This document shows, piece by piece, positions 1 to 5,937 of a stretch of 5,937 bases of DNA. The stretch covers positions 1 to 5,937 of the forward strand of contig WFQT01000276.1 in the NCBI GenBank assembly GCA_015486895.1. Direction: 5' to 3'. The position numbers were made by a program, and so were the translations under genes. The notes beneath the pieces were generated by a model, which was not told the origin of the DNA, ran no database searches, and saw nothing but the letters and a program-made list of their open reading frames with translations. How positions within the stretch are numbered: the stretch's first letter is position 1; each line of letters starts with the position of its first letter. Source of the DNA: Anaerolineae bacterium (GTDB lineage Bacteria; Chloroflexota; Anaerolineae; JAADDB01).

Positions 1-277
1 GCGGGCTCTTGTGCTATCCTGCGTCCTGCCGGGGCGCCAGTACCGCTCCGGTCGAACCTCGCCGGTAACGGACATGCCGGGCGAGGTTTTCTTCTACGTG
101 AGATTGTACGTCGCTCACCTCCGATCCGTCAAATCTACATCAAACAGAAGGCGCTGTGCAAGGGTTCCCCACAGGGCCGTTGTCAATTTTGGCCGGAGTC
201 CAGTTTTGTAGACAACCGAAATCATAGGAGAGGACCACTTCCGAGAAATCACCCCTCACCTGAACCAGTTATGGGCG
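1..277. other. Upstream region with no gene I can support
   Basis: Apart from the terminator at 55-95 I see no convincing gene here. Frame 1 is open from the window edge to the TGA at 289-291, and frame 2 is open to the TAG at 209-211. Both translations are rich in Arg, Ser and Pro, resemble no family I know, and read straight through the terminator hairpin, so I treat them as chance. Frame 3 reaches a TAA at 66-68 inside the hairpin and could be the last codons of an upstream gene, but about 21 codons are too few to judge. No tRNA, rRNA or CRISPR pattern is visible. Confidence 0.5.
55..95 (+). terminator. Intrinsic (Rho-independent) terminator of the upstream unit
   Basis: A GC-rich stem pairs 55-63 (AACCTCGCC) with 80-88 (GGCGAGGTT), nine consecutive Watson-Crick pairs. 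It can extend inward by four pairs (64-67 with 75-78, one G-U) past a single bulged G79, leaving a 7-nt loop. The descending arm runs directly into TTTTCTTCT (87-95), the expected U-rich tract on the plus strand. There is no A-rich tract before the stem, so it should act only on plus-strand transcription. It separates the aco-like cluster from whatever lies upstream, so the cluster needs its own promoter. Confidence 0.8.
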
Positions 278-294
278 ATTTCACCATATGAAAT
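278..294. promoter_or_regulatory. Putative IclR-type operator, upstream copy (O1)
   Basis: The sequence is a perfect inverted repeat: ATTTCA (278-283), spacer CCATA, TGAAAT (289-294). It ends 8 bp before the -35 hexamer of the promoter at 303-331. A related palindrome lies at 372-388 with 13 of 17 positions identical. Short AT-rich palindromes with TTTC/GAAA half-sites are typical of IclR-family operators (for example IclR and KdgR sites), and an IclR-family gene starts 148 bp downstream. Assignment to that protein is inference. Confidence 0.5.
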
Positions 295-302
295 TTTTCT
301 TC

Positions 303-331
303 TTGAAAAGCCCGCTATTTCCGGCTACAAT
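303..331 (+). promoter_or_regulatory. Sigma-70-type promoter of the cluster
   Basis: The -35 hexamer TTGAAA (303-308, 5 of 6 to TTGACA) and the -10 hexamer TACAAT (326-331, 5 of 6 to TATAAT) are separated by exactly 17 bp. This is the best promoter match in the leader region. A start point would fall near A338, giving an untranslated leader of about 105 nt before the regulator gene. It lies between the two operator-like palindromes, so it is the obvious target for repression or activation by the IclR protein. No sigma-54 type GG-N10-GC element was noticed, unlike classical AcoR-controlled acetoin operons. Confidence 0.7.
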
Positions 332-337
332 GGTGCT

Positions 338-385
338 ATGGGCAGGCAAACGCGACGCCAGAGAGTCGCGCATTTCACTATCTGA
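338..385 (+). other. Possible 15-codon upstream ORF in the leader
   Basis: An ATG at 338-340 opens a 15-codon frame (MGRQTRRQRVAHFTI) ending at TGA 383-385. The A of the ATG coincides with the predicted transcription start (7 nt after the -10 hexamer), so it would have to be translated as a leaderless message or not at all. It spans the hairpin at 351-370 and much of the downstream operator. The frame is short and could be chance. Confidence 0.2.
351..370 (+). repeat. Inverted repeat / leader hairpin
   Basis: CGCGAC (351-356) and GTCGCG (365-370) are exact reverse complements around an 8-nt loop, giving a 6-bp GC-rich stem starting about 13 nt after the predicted transcription start. The downstream operator-like palindrome begins 2 nt after it. 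It has no following U-tract, so it is not a terminator. It may stabilise the 5' end of the message or form part of an extended protein-binding site. Confidence 0.45.
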
Positions 386-388
386 AGC
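372..388. promoter_or_regulatory. Putative IclR-type operator, downstream copy (O2)
   Basis: ATTTCA (372-377), spacer CTATC, TGAA (383-386) repeats the pattern of the site at 278-294. The left half-site is identical, the right half-site keeps TGAA but ends GC instead of AT. Its centre is 94 bp from that of the first copy, close to nine helical turns, which would allow both sites to face the same side of the helix. It lies downstream of the predicted start point, a position typical of repression. Confidence 0.45.
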
Positions 389-401
389 GTAGCGGGCCTT
401 G

Positions 402-430
402 TTGTACATTCCTTGTGCTGCAACTATTAA
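402..430 (+). promoter_or_regulatory. Possible second, weaker promoter close to the regulator start
   Basis: TTGTAC (402-407, 3 of 6 to consensus) and TATTAA (425-430, 4 of 6) are spaced by 17 bp. Transcription would begin near 437, only a few bases before the regulator ATG at 443, giving an almost leaderless message. This would account for the absence of a Shine-Dalgarno sequence before that ATG. The match is weak and may be chance. Confidence 0.25.
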
Positions 431-442
431 CCATGGTGTTTT

Positions 443-1279
443 ATGATACAACAATCTGTTATTTCCCGCGAGAAGGCGTCAACTAAAAATGACATCATCC
501 GATCAGTGCGGCGTGCTTTGCGCATATTGGAGTTATTAGCGCAGCATCCGTCGGGCTTGAACGCCAAACAGGTTAGTTATCAGCTCGAACTCCATTTGAG
601 TACCTGCTATCACCTGCTGAACACGCTCATTGACTCCGGATATGTAGTTAAGGATCCAGACACGCTTCTCTTTCGTATAAGCGGCAAGATTGGCTATTCT
701 GTGTATGGCGACGCCTCACCGGCTCAACTGGTGCGACAACTTACACCTCATGTGCGCGCGCTGCAAGAAGCCACTCATGAGACGGCCTATCTCTCCCTCT
801 GGGACGGGGAAGAAATTGTACTCTCCTCCATTTCCGAGAGTCCCCTTTCCGTAAGAGTCAAGGTCTTGACCATAGGTTATAGTGAAGGCAACCACGCTAT
901 GGCTTTAGGGAAAGCTATATTGGCTAACCTCGATGGACCCGAACTGGACCGATACCTTGCTGGCCGAGAACTCCCCGCTTACACCCCTAACACTCTCACG
1001 GATATAGCCCTTCTTAAAGAACATTTGGCCGAAGTATGCAAGCTAGGCTATAGCTTGGATCTGGAGGAGTTCCTTCCCGACGTATGCTGCATTGGTGCAC
1101 CCATTTTTGATGCCTGTGGGCGTATCGCAGCTTCTATCGCGATTTCCTTACCGCGCAGCCGATATGATACACGCAAGGAGGTTTTGGTACCGAAAGTACA
1201 GCAGGCAGCCAGAGCAGCTTCCCGTACGATGAGTATTTTGGGTTACGTAGCGCCATCCCGCTCTGTCCAGGAGGCCTAA
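443..1279 (+). CDS. IclR-family transcriptional regulator
   Basis: A 278-residue protein, slightly longer than the usual roughly 250 of this family because of a short basic N-terminal extension. The N-terminal winged helix-turn-helix covers about residues 19-80, with recognition segment around 37-68 (GLNAKQVSYQLEL, then STCYHLLNTL). The C-terminal IclR effector-binding domain covers about 95-268 and shows the family landmarks HAMALGKAIL (151-160), GYSLDLEEF (202-210) and CIGAPIFDACGRIAASIAIS (216-235). It should be a cytoplasmic DNA-binding dimer or tetramer responding to a small organic ligand; which ligand cannot be read from the sequence. The ATG at 443 is the only plausible start since a TAA in frame lies at 428-430, yet no clear ribosome binding site precedes it. 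It is the first gene of the cluster, ends 1 nt before the acoX-like start, and palindromes at 278-294 and 372-388 suggest autoregulation. Family assignment is firm; ligand and target are inference. Confidence 0.93.
   Translation: MIQQSVISREKASTKNDIIRSVRRALRILELLAQHPSGLNAKQVSYQLELHLSTCYHLLNTLIDSGYVVKDPDTLLFRISGKIGYSVYGDASPAQLVRQLTPHVRALQEATHETAYLSLWDGEEIVLSSISESPLSVRVKVLTIGYSEGNHAMALGKAILANLDGPELDRYLAGRELPAYTPNTLTDIALLKEHLAEVCKLGYSLDLEEFLPDVCCIGAPIFDACGRIAASIAISLPRSRYDTRKEVLVPKVQQAARAASRTMSILGYVAPSRSVQEA
1269..1274 (+). promoter_or_regulatory. Ribosome binding site fixing the GTG start of the acoX-like gene
   Basis: A perfect AGGAGG lies inside the last codons of the regulator gene, 6 nt before the GTG at 1281. 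The only nearby ATG (1279-1281) is followed at once by a TGA in its own frame, so GTG 1281 is the start. The regulator stop TAA (1277-1279) and this start are 1 nt apart, which favours translational coupling. Confidence 0.8.
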
Positions 1280-1280
1280 T

Positions 1281-2282
1281 GTGACAGCCTTGGTAGGCAT
1301 TATTGCAAATCCAGCTTCTGGCAAGGACATCAGGCGCTTGGTAGCCCATGGGTCAGTTTTTAGCAACAATGAGAAAATCAACATCATCACCCGTGTTTTG
1401 CGTGGCCTGGATGCGTTGGGTATCAGGCACGTCCTGGCTATGCCCGACTCCTTTGGGCTCGCAGTGCGAGCATATGAAAATGCCGGTGTTAGCCTCCGCA
1501 TGACGCTTTTGGACATGGCGGTAACGAATACATCGCAGGATTCAACTCAAGCTGCACGCATGATGGTAAATGCTGGAGTGAAATGTATCGTTACTTTGGG
1601 CGGCGATGGCACCAACCGAGCAGTTGCAAAAGGCTGTGGCAGTGTGCCGCTGGTACCAGTTTCCACCGGAACCAACAACGTCTTTCCAAAGATGGTTGAG
1701 GGCACTCTAGCCGGTTTTGCGGCGGCAGTAGTAAGCTTGGAGGTCGAAGGCGTGCGTGAGTCAGCCATCCGCCCAGTACCACGCCTGGAGATTTTGCGCG
1801 AGGGTAAACTGACAGATATTGCCCTTGTTGATACCGTGGTCTATGACGAACGCTTTGTTGCCAGTCGAGCTATATGGGACACTAGCAAGATATGCACTGT
1901 AATCTTGCCGCGGGTCAGAACCGGCACTATCGGTGCGTCTTCTATTGCCGGCAACCTCCCCGAGGCACACTTGCATAATGAACACGGCGCGTGGTTGGAA
2001 GTGGCACTTGGCGGCGATGCAATCTACTCAGTATTAGCTCCCATAGCGCCAGGGTTAATGGCTTCTGTCCCGATTCAGTCAGTACGTTGGTTAAGCATGG
2101 GAGAGGAAGGTACTGTCGCCTGTTCGCCGGCAATCCTGGCACTGGACGGCGAACGTGAAGTGCCTATTGTGTCGGGTGAGAAAATCCGGGTACGGCTCAG
2201 CCAAGAAGGACCAAACGTCGTGGACATCGGCGCCGCCCTGCGGGCTGCCAGCCAGGCTGGGCTATTTGTTTCAATCAACTGA
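1281..2282 (+). CDS. acoX: AcoX-like protein, ATP-NAD kinase fold
   Basis: A 333-residue protein starting with GTG behind a perfect AGGAGG. The N terminus GIIANPASGKD (6-16) and the nucleotide-binding GGDGTNR motif (107-113) mark the NAD kinase/diacylglycerol kinase-like fold, and STGTNN (128-133) fits the second conserved loop of that superfamily. The C-terminal part (about 165-333) resembles no catalytic domain I can name beyond this family. AcoX proteins are encoded just upstream of acoABC in acetoin operons such as that of Cupriavidus necator; to my knowledge their reaction is not settled. Its position directly before E1-alpha supports the AcoX name. The presence of GGDGT suggests it may bind ATP, possibly phosphorylating NAD or another diol or cofactor-like substrate, but this is inference. 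It is probably co-transcribed with the upstream regulator. Alternative annotation: ATP-NAD kinase family protein of unknown role. Confidence 0.85.
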   Translation: MTALVGIIANPASGKDIRRLVAHGSVFSNNEKINIITRVLRGLDALGIRHVLAMPDSFGLAVRAYENAGVSLRMTLLDMAVTNTSQDSTQAARMMVNAGVKCIVTLGGDGTNRAVAKGCGSVPLVPVSTGTNNVFPKMVEGTLAGFAAAVVSLEVEGVRESAIRPVPRLEILREGKLTDIALVDTVVYDERFVASRAIWDTSKICTVILPRVRTGTIGASSIAGNLPEAHLHNEHGAWLEVALGGDAIYSVLAPIAPGLMASVPIQSVRWLSMGEEGTVACSPAILALDGEREVPIVSGEKIRVRLSQEGPNVVDIGAALRAASQAGLFVSIN

Positions 2283-2292
2283 AAGGAGGTGA
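2283..2292 (+). promoter_or_regulatory. Orphan perfect Shine-Dalgarno sequence
   Basis: AAGGAGGTGA directly after the acoX-like stop codon is fully complementary to the universal 3' end of 16S rRNA (UCACCUCCUU). No ATG follows at a usable distance: the E1-alpha start at 2362 is about 70 nt away and has its own AGAAAGGAG at 2347-2355. A TTG at 2306 opens a 19-codon frame that ends at TGA 2363-2365, overlapping the E1-alpha ATG, but it lies 13 nt past this element, which is long. The element is clear; its purpose is not. Confidence 0.5.
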
Positions 2293-2361
2293 GTCAAGCG
2301 ATAAGTTGAATAGGCTTGTTGGGTTGTCGTCCGGATCCGCTTACTTAGAAAGGAGCGTGTT

Positions 2362-3351
2362 ATGATGGGTTTAAGCAAAGAGACTCTACTGAATCTATAT
2401 GACACTATGGTAAAGATTCGCACCTTCGAAGAGCGAGTCGGAGAAATGTACTACGAGGGCAAACTTCCAGCTTTTGATATCGCGGCCGGCCCCATTCCTG
2501 GCGAAATGCATCTCTATAGCGGACAAGAGGCAGTAGCTACCGGAGTATGTGCCAATCTACAGCCTGACGATCCAGTCACCAGTACTCACCGGGCACATGG
2601 TCATCTCATCGCCAAGGGAGAAGACCTGAAAAAGATGATGGCCGAGATTTTTGGCAAGGAAACGGGTCTTTCCCATGGGAAGGGTGGACACATGCACCTC
2701 TTTGACCCTAACCTGCACTTCGGTTGTGGGGGCATTGTCGGTGGCGGCATACCCCAAGCCGTAGGGGCAGCACTAGCGATCAAGAAACGTGGAGAGGACA
2801 GAGTTGCTGTATCGTTCTTCGGGGACGGAGCGGCTAACATCGGAGCTTTCCACGAATCCCTGAACTTAGCTTCCATCTGGAGGCTCCCCGTAGTTTTTGT
2901 GGTGGAGGACAATCTCTACGCCATATCGGTCCCAAAGAGTGCGTCTACCGCCGTCCGCAGCAACGCCGAGCGAGGCGCAGCATATGGGATTCCGGCCGTT
3001 CAGGTTGATGGACAAGATGTGCTGGCAGTCTACGAGGCAGCCAAGGAAGCTATTGACCGAGCCCGCCGGGGCGAGGGGCCTAGCTTGATAGAGGCTGTCT
3101 GCTATCGCTTCCGTGGACACTTCGAGGGAGACCCTGAGCTTTATCTGGCTAAAGGAGAAAAGGACAAATGGAAGGAAAGAGACCCAATCAACATCTTGGG
3201 TTCTCAACTGAAGGCGCAAGGCCTGCTGACTGACGCTGAAGCAGAGGCTATCCAAGCTAAGATGACCGATCTCGTTGCCGAGGCTGAAGCGTTTGCCCGC
3301 GAGAGTCCCTATCCGGCGCCAGAGGAAGCTTTGGAACATCTGTTTGCGTAA
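2362..3351 (+). CDS. acoA: Thiamine-diphosphate-dependent dehydrogenase E1 component, alpha subunit (acetoin dehydrogenase-like)
   Basis: A 329-residue protein of the usual E1-alpha length, with AGAAAGGAG (2347-2355) 6 nt before the first of two adjacent ATGs; the second, at 2365, is equally possible. The thiamine diphosphate/Mg motif begins GDGAANIGAFHESLNLA (154-170) and ends at EDN (182-184). The metal-binding Asn184 is kept, while the preceding residue is Asp instead of the usual Asn. Other E1-alpha landmarks are THRAHGH (75-81), SHGKGGHMHL (104-113) and RGHFEGDPELY (251-261). The last corresponds to the loop that is phosphorylated in mitochondrial PDH, and its GHFEGD form is the one I associate with acetoin dehydrogenases. 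Together with the beta subunit it should form a cytoplasmic alpha2beta2 E1 that cleaves its substrate and reductively acylates E2. Substrate identity (acetoin against pyruvate or a branched-chain 2-oxoacid) is inferred from the gene order and these motifs. Confidence 0.9.
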   Translation: MMGLSKETLLNLYDTMVKIRTFEERVGEMYYEGKLPAFDIAAGPIPGEMHLYSGQEAVATGVCANLQPDDPVTSTHRAHGHLIAKGEDLKKMMAEIFGKETGLSHGKGGHMHLFDPNLHFGCGGIVGGGIPQAVGAALAIKKRGEDRVAVSFFGDGAANIGAFHESLNLASIWRLPVVFVVEDNLYAISVPKSASTAVRSNAERGAAYGIPAVQVDGQDVLAVYEAAKEAIDRARRGEGPSLIEAVCYRFRGHFEGDPELYLAKGEKDKWKERDPINILGSQLKAQGLLTDAEAEAIQAKMTDLVAEAEAFARESPYPAPEEALEHLFA

Positions 3352-3380
3352 GCCATGAGTTGATTAGGAGGGATTCTACA

Positions 3381-4394
3381 ATGGCAGGAGAGAGATTGTT
3401 AACCACCCAGAAAGCCATAGCCGAGGCCATTGCCCAGGAGATGGAGCGCGACGACAGAGTCTTTGTTATGGGCGAGGATATCGGAGCTTATGGCGGTATA
3501 TTCGGGGCTACCGACGGCTTGTTGGCAAAGTTCGGGCCAGAACGGATAATGGATACGCCCATATCAGAGATGGGCTTCATCGGTGCGGCCGTTGGCGCGG
3601 CCACGGAAGGGATGCGTCCTATCGCCGAGTTGATGTTCGTCGACTTCTTTGGGGCCGCTATGGATCAGATATACAACCACATGGCCAAGATCCATTACAT
3701 GTCAGGGGGACGCGTCAAGGTACCCATGGTGCTTATGACAGCTATTGGAGGCAGCTACAGCGATGCAGCTCAACACTCTCAAAGCCTGTACGCGCTTTTT
3801 GCCCACACCCCCGGCATCAAGATCGTTATTCCGTCCAGCCCCTACGATGCTAAGGGCCTGATGATTCAGGCCATTCGCGACGATAGCCCGGTTATGTACT
3901 TCTTCCACAAAGGTGTCCTGGGCTTGGGGTGGATGACACCCAACCCCCGCGCTACAGGAGTCGTGCCTGAGGAACCCTACACCATTCCTTTCGGTCAGGC
4001 CGATGTCAAACGCGAAGGTAGCGACCTGACGATCCTGACTGTGGCACTGATGGTCCACCGTAGTCTGGACGCTGCCGAGCAATTGGCCGAGGAGGGGATT
4101 AACGCTGAGGTGATTGATCTGCGCACCCTGGTTCCTCTGGACCGGGAGACGATTGTGAACTCGGTAAAGAAAACCCATCGGGTGGTGGTGGTGGACGAAG
4201 ATTACAAAAGCTTCGGTATGTCCGGCGAACTGGCGGCCATTGTGGCCGAGGACGCACTTGACTACCTGGACGCCCCACCCAAGCGGCTGGCCGTGCCAGA
4301 TGTACCGATACCCTATAGCCGACCGCTTGAACAGTACGTCATTCCTACAGTCGACCGGATTGTAGCGGCGGCGCGCGAGCTTGTGTCTGGCTAG
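3381..4394 (+). CDS. acoB: Thiamine-diphosphate-dependent dehydrogenase E1 component, beta subunit (acetoin dehydrogenase-like)
   Basis: A 337-residue protein of normal family length. The frame also has a TTG at 3360, but the ATG at 3381 sits 9 nt after AGGAGG (3366-3371) and gives the standard E1-beta N terminus, so I choose it. The transketolase-like pyrimidine-binding domain covers about 6-180 and contains GEDIGAYGG (31-39), TPISEMGFIGAAVGAA (59-74) with the conserved cofactor-activating Glu63, and QHSQSL (131-136) with the conserved active-site-region His132. The C-terminal transketolase domain covers about 200-330 with EVIDLRTLVPLD (243-254) and VVVVDEDYKSFG (268-279). The stretch LFAHTPG (139-145) followed by PSSPYDAKGL (151-160) resembles both PDH and AcoB proteins. 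It lies 29 nt after E1-alpha and is its obligate partner. Subunit identity is firm; the acetoin-specific name is an inference from context. Confidence 0.9.
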   Translation: MAGERLLTTQKAIAEAIAQEMERDDRVFVMGEDIGAYGGIFGATDGLLAKFGPERIMDTPISEMGFIGAAVGAATEGMRPIAELMFVDFFGAAMDQIYNHMAKIHYMSGGRVKVPMVLMTAIGGSYSDAAQHSQSLYALFAHTPGIKIVIPSSPYDAKGLMIQAIRDDSPVMYFFHKGVLGLGWMTPNPRATGVVPEEPYTIPFGQADVKREGSDLTILTVALMVHRSLDAAEQLAEEGINAEVIDLRTLVPLDRETIVNSVKKTHRVVVVDEDYKSFGMSGELAAIVAEDALDYLDAPPKRLAVPDVPIPYSRPLEQYVIPTVDRIVAAARELVSG

Positions 4395-4419
4395 AGGTAG
4401 TTCGCGCGCCCAAGAAGCG

Positions 4420-4463
4420 GGCAGACTCCTACATCAAACGGTACAGCGAAGTAGGAGCCTGCC
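4420..4463 (+). repeat. Strong hairpin between E1-beta and E2
   Basis: GGCAG (4420-4424) plus CTCCTAC (4426-4432) pair with GTAGGAG (4451-4457) plus CTGCC (4459-4463). This gives 12 Watson-Crick pairs broken by one A-C mismatch, around an 18-nt loop. No U-tract follows (next bases TCGTCGC), so it is not a standard intrinsic terminator. In this position it could be a processing or mRNA-stability element that sets different amounts of E1 and E2, or a partial attenuator. The structure is read directly; the role is inferred. Confidence 0.6.
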
Positions 4464-4473
4464 TCGTCGCATG

Positions 4474-4490
4474 TTTCGCAACGAAAGGAG
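4474..4490 (+). promoter_or_regulatory. E2 ribosome binding site partly folded into a small hairpin
   Basis: The Shine-Dalgarno sequence AAAGGAG (4484-4490) lies 8 nt before the E2 ATG at 4499. TTTCG (4474-4478) can pair with CGAAA (4482-4486) over a 3-nt loop, covering the first A residues of the site but not GGAG. An out-of-frame ATG at 4492 is too close to the site to be used. The pairing is weak, so any effect on translation would be mild. Confidence 0.4.
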
Positions 4491-4498
4491 TATGTCAA

Positions 4499-5845
4499 AT
4501 GCCGCTGTTAGATGTGATGGTGCCGGAGGACATTGGGGAAACTGAGGAAGAATGCGTCGTTGTTACATGGCTTAAGAAGGAGGGTGATCTGGTAAAAAAG
4601 GGGGAAACCCTTTTAATACTGCAGGTAGCTAAGGTTTCCTACGACGTGCCTGCTCCGGCTACAGGCAAGTTAGTAACAATCTTGGCCCGACAGGGCGAAG
4701 TGGTCAAGCACGGTCAGCCATTGGCCCGCCTTGATGTAGAGGCCCGAGAGGCAGCTCCTCCCTCGGCGCCAGCCGAGCGTGCTGCGGTAACATCTGCTTC
4801 TCAACCTTCGATCCACGAAGTGAAAGCTTCTCCCCTTGCCAAGCGCCTGGCCCGCGAGCACAAAGTGGACCTGACCCAGGTGCGAGGAAGCGGTAGCGGC
4901 GGTCGTATCACCGAAAAAGATGTACTCGCCTTTATTGCCGCGCAAAAGGCAAAAGAGAAGGCCGCTGCCGGATCGCCGCCTCGCTCGGTCCAGGCTTCCC
5001 CCATTGCCAGGCGCCTGGCAGATGAACACAATGTAGATCTATCCCAGGTCCGTGGCACAGGCCGTGGCGGTCGTATCACCCAAAAAGACGTTCTCGCCTT
5101 TATTCACACGCAGCAGCCCTTGCAGGTTCTACCAGGGGAAGAAGGGCCGGCCACTAAGCCACAGGTCACACCTGCTACAGAAGGGACAGTCCCCTTAACC
5201 GGGATGCGGGCTACCATTGCCCGCCGAATGCGCGAGAGCCTTCAGAATATGGCACAACTCACCCTGCATACCGAGGCAGATGTCACCGAACTGGTAGCTC
5301 TGCGCGAACATCTGAAGAAGGATGTGCCTCTCACCTACACCGACTTGATAGTGCGTGCCTGTGCATTAGCTCTCCGTGAGCACCCACGCCTTAATGCCAC
5401 GCTCAAAGGGCAAGTTATTCACCTTTTGCCCAATGTCAACATCGGTATTGCCGTAGCTTTGGATGATGGTCTGATCGTACCTGTGATCCCAGACGCTGAT
5501 CAGAAAGACCTGACAGAGCTGGCTCTGGCCCGCCAGCAGTTGGTGGAACGGGCCCGCGCCGGTCGGTTGATGGAAACAGAGATAAGCGGCGGTACCTTCA
5601 CTGTCACCAATTTAGGCACCTATGATGTGGATGCATTCACACCTATCATCAATCCTCCCGAAGCAGCTATCCTTGGAGTGGGTCGGATTGTGGAAAAAGT
5701 GGTGATTCACCAGGGAAAAGTGGCCCAACGTGCTATGATGACCTTGAGCCTCACATTTGACCACAGACTGGTTGACGGCGCTCCCGCTGCTGCCTTTTTA
5801 CAGTCGGTGAAAAGGTTGCTAGAGGCACCTCATGCATTGCTGTAG
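4499..5845 (+). CDS. Dihydrolipoamide acyltransferase (E2) with two tandem subunit-binding domains
   Basis: A 448-residue E2 of normal overall size. Domains in order: lipoyl domain (about 1-79) with the candidate lipoyl-lysine Lys45 in QVAKVSYDVPAP (42-53); an Ala/Pro-rich linker; a first peripheral subunit-binding domain (110-146); a charged linker; a second such domain (166-202); a linker; and the 2-oxoacid dehydrogenase acyltransferase domain (about 229-448). The catalytic motif DHRLVDG (421-427) keeps His422 and Asp426, and VTNLGTYDVDAFTPIINPP (369-387) is typical. It should transfer the acyl group, probably acetyl, from its lipoyl arm to CoA and form the core of the complex. The duplicated binding domain is less common than one copy, and the lipoyl site lacks the usual acidic residue before the lysine (Ala44) and has Gln42 where Glu is usual. 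It corresponds to acoC or pdhC by position; I leave the symbol open because E2 sequence does not settle the substrate. Confidence 0.92.
   Translation: MPLLDVMVPEDIGETEEECVVVTWLKKEGDLVKKGETLLILQVAKVSYDVPAPATGKLVTILARQGEVVKHGQPLARLDVEAREAAPPSAPAERAAVTSASQPSIHEVKASPLAKRLAREHKVDLTQVRGSGSGGRITEKDVLAFIAAQKAKEKAAAGSPPRSVQASPIARRLADEHNVDLSQVRGTGRGGRITQKDVLAFIHTQQPLQVLPGEEGPATKPQVTPATEGTVPLTGMRATIARRMRESLQNMAQLTLHTEADVTELVALREHLKKDVPLTYTDLIVRACALALREHPRLNATLKGQVIHLLPNVNIGIAVALDDGLIVPVIPDADQKDLTELALARQQLVERARAGRLMETEISGGTFTVTNLGTYDVDAFTPIINPPEAAILGVGRIVEKVVIHQGKVAQRAMMTLSLTFDHRLVDGAPAAAFLQSVKRLLEAPHALL
4826..5104 (+). repeat. Internal duplication in E2: two E3/E1-binding domains
   Basis: Nucleotides 4826-4936 and 4994-5104 encode two copies of the 37-residue peripheral subunit-binding domain, offset by 168 nt. 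By hand alignment 29 of 37 residues and 87 of 111 bases agree; identical blocks include GGCGGTCGTATCACC and CTCGCCTTTATT. Both copies keep the domain's core pattern: ASP at the start, RRL or KRL, EH, VDL, QVRG, GGRIT, KDVLAFI. The many third-position changes with conserved protein suggest an old duplication held by selection. Confidence 0.9.
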
Positions 5846-5937
5846 TGTCGCCTAACGGCCACGGCGTATATCAGGCGATGTCTCAATCGGCTCATATGTC
5901 CGCTGGCGCTGACTTGGGCCGGCCTGATTCTGCACCC
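5845..5937 (+). CDS. Possible start of a further gene, truncated by the window end
   Basis: A GTG at 5845 overlaps the last base of the E2 stop (TAGTG) and opens a frame of 31 codons that runs off the window; in-frame ATGs occur at 5878 and 5896. No clear ribosome binding site precedes any of these starts. The peptide (SPNGHGVYQAM and onward) does not look like the FAD-binding N terminus of dihydrolipoamide dehydrogenase, which would be the expected next gene, and I recognise no family. Non-coding sequence is equally likely. A 6-bp inverted repeat (TCGCCT 5848-5853 with AGGCGA 5873-5878) is present but has no U-tract, so I see no terminator after E2. Confidence 0.2.
   Translation, partial: MSPNGHGVYQAMSQSAHMSAGADLGRPDSAP

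Overview
The window carries one five-gene, all-plus-strand cluster. It encodes an IclR-family regulator, an AcoX-like protein of the ATP-NAD kinase fold, and the E1-alpha, E1-beta and E2 subunits of a 2-oxoacid dehydrogenase-type multienzyme complex. The kinase-like gene followed by E1-alpha, E1-beta and E2 is the acoX-acoA-acoB-acoC order known from bacterial acetoin catabolism, and E1 sequence details agree with that family. Acetoin cleavage (acetyl-CoA plus acetaldehyde) is therefore the leading guess, but the substrate cannot be proven from sequence. The organism is a bacterium with moderate GC and strong AGGAGG-type ribosome binding sites. I cannot place it reliably; a Chloroflexota or Bacillota-like source is only a guess.

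Layout: positions 1-95 are the tail of an upstream unit, closed by a convincing intrinsic terminator (55-95). Positions 96-442 are a regulatory region. It holds a near-consensus sigma-70 promoter (303-331) flanked by two related ATTTCA-N5-TGAA palindromes (278-294 and 372-388), which I propose as operators for the IclR protein. A hairpin, a 15-codon upstream ORF and a possible second promoter lie in the leader. The regulator (443-1279) is followed after 1 nt by the acoX-like gene (1281-2282). A 79-nt gap holding an unexplained perfect Shine-Dalgarno sequence leads to E1-alpha (2362-3351), and 29 nt further on comes E1-beta (3381-4394). A 104-nt gap with a strong hairpin and a second small hairpin at the ribosome binding site precedes E2 (4499-5845). 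No terminator is visible after E2, and an open frame runs off the window end.

How the genes work together: E1-alpha and E1-beta would form the thiamine-diphosphate decarboxylase/C-C lyase that transfers an acyl unit to the lipoyl arm of E2, which passes it to CoA. Reoxidation needs an E3 dihydrolipoamide dehydrogenase, which is not in the window. The IclR protein probably senses a substrate or pathway metabolite and controls its own operon.

Most notable points: E2 has two tandem peripheral subunit-binding domains (29 of 37 residues identical) and an atypical lipoyl-lysine context (QVAKV instead of a DKA-type motif). The operator pair around the promoter is spaced 94 bp centre to centre. An IclR regulator sits where aco operons classically have AcoR. 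None of this is a wholly new type of system; it is an unusual variant of a known one.
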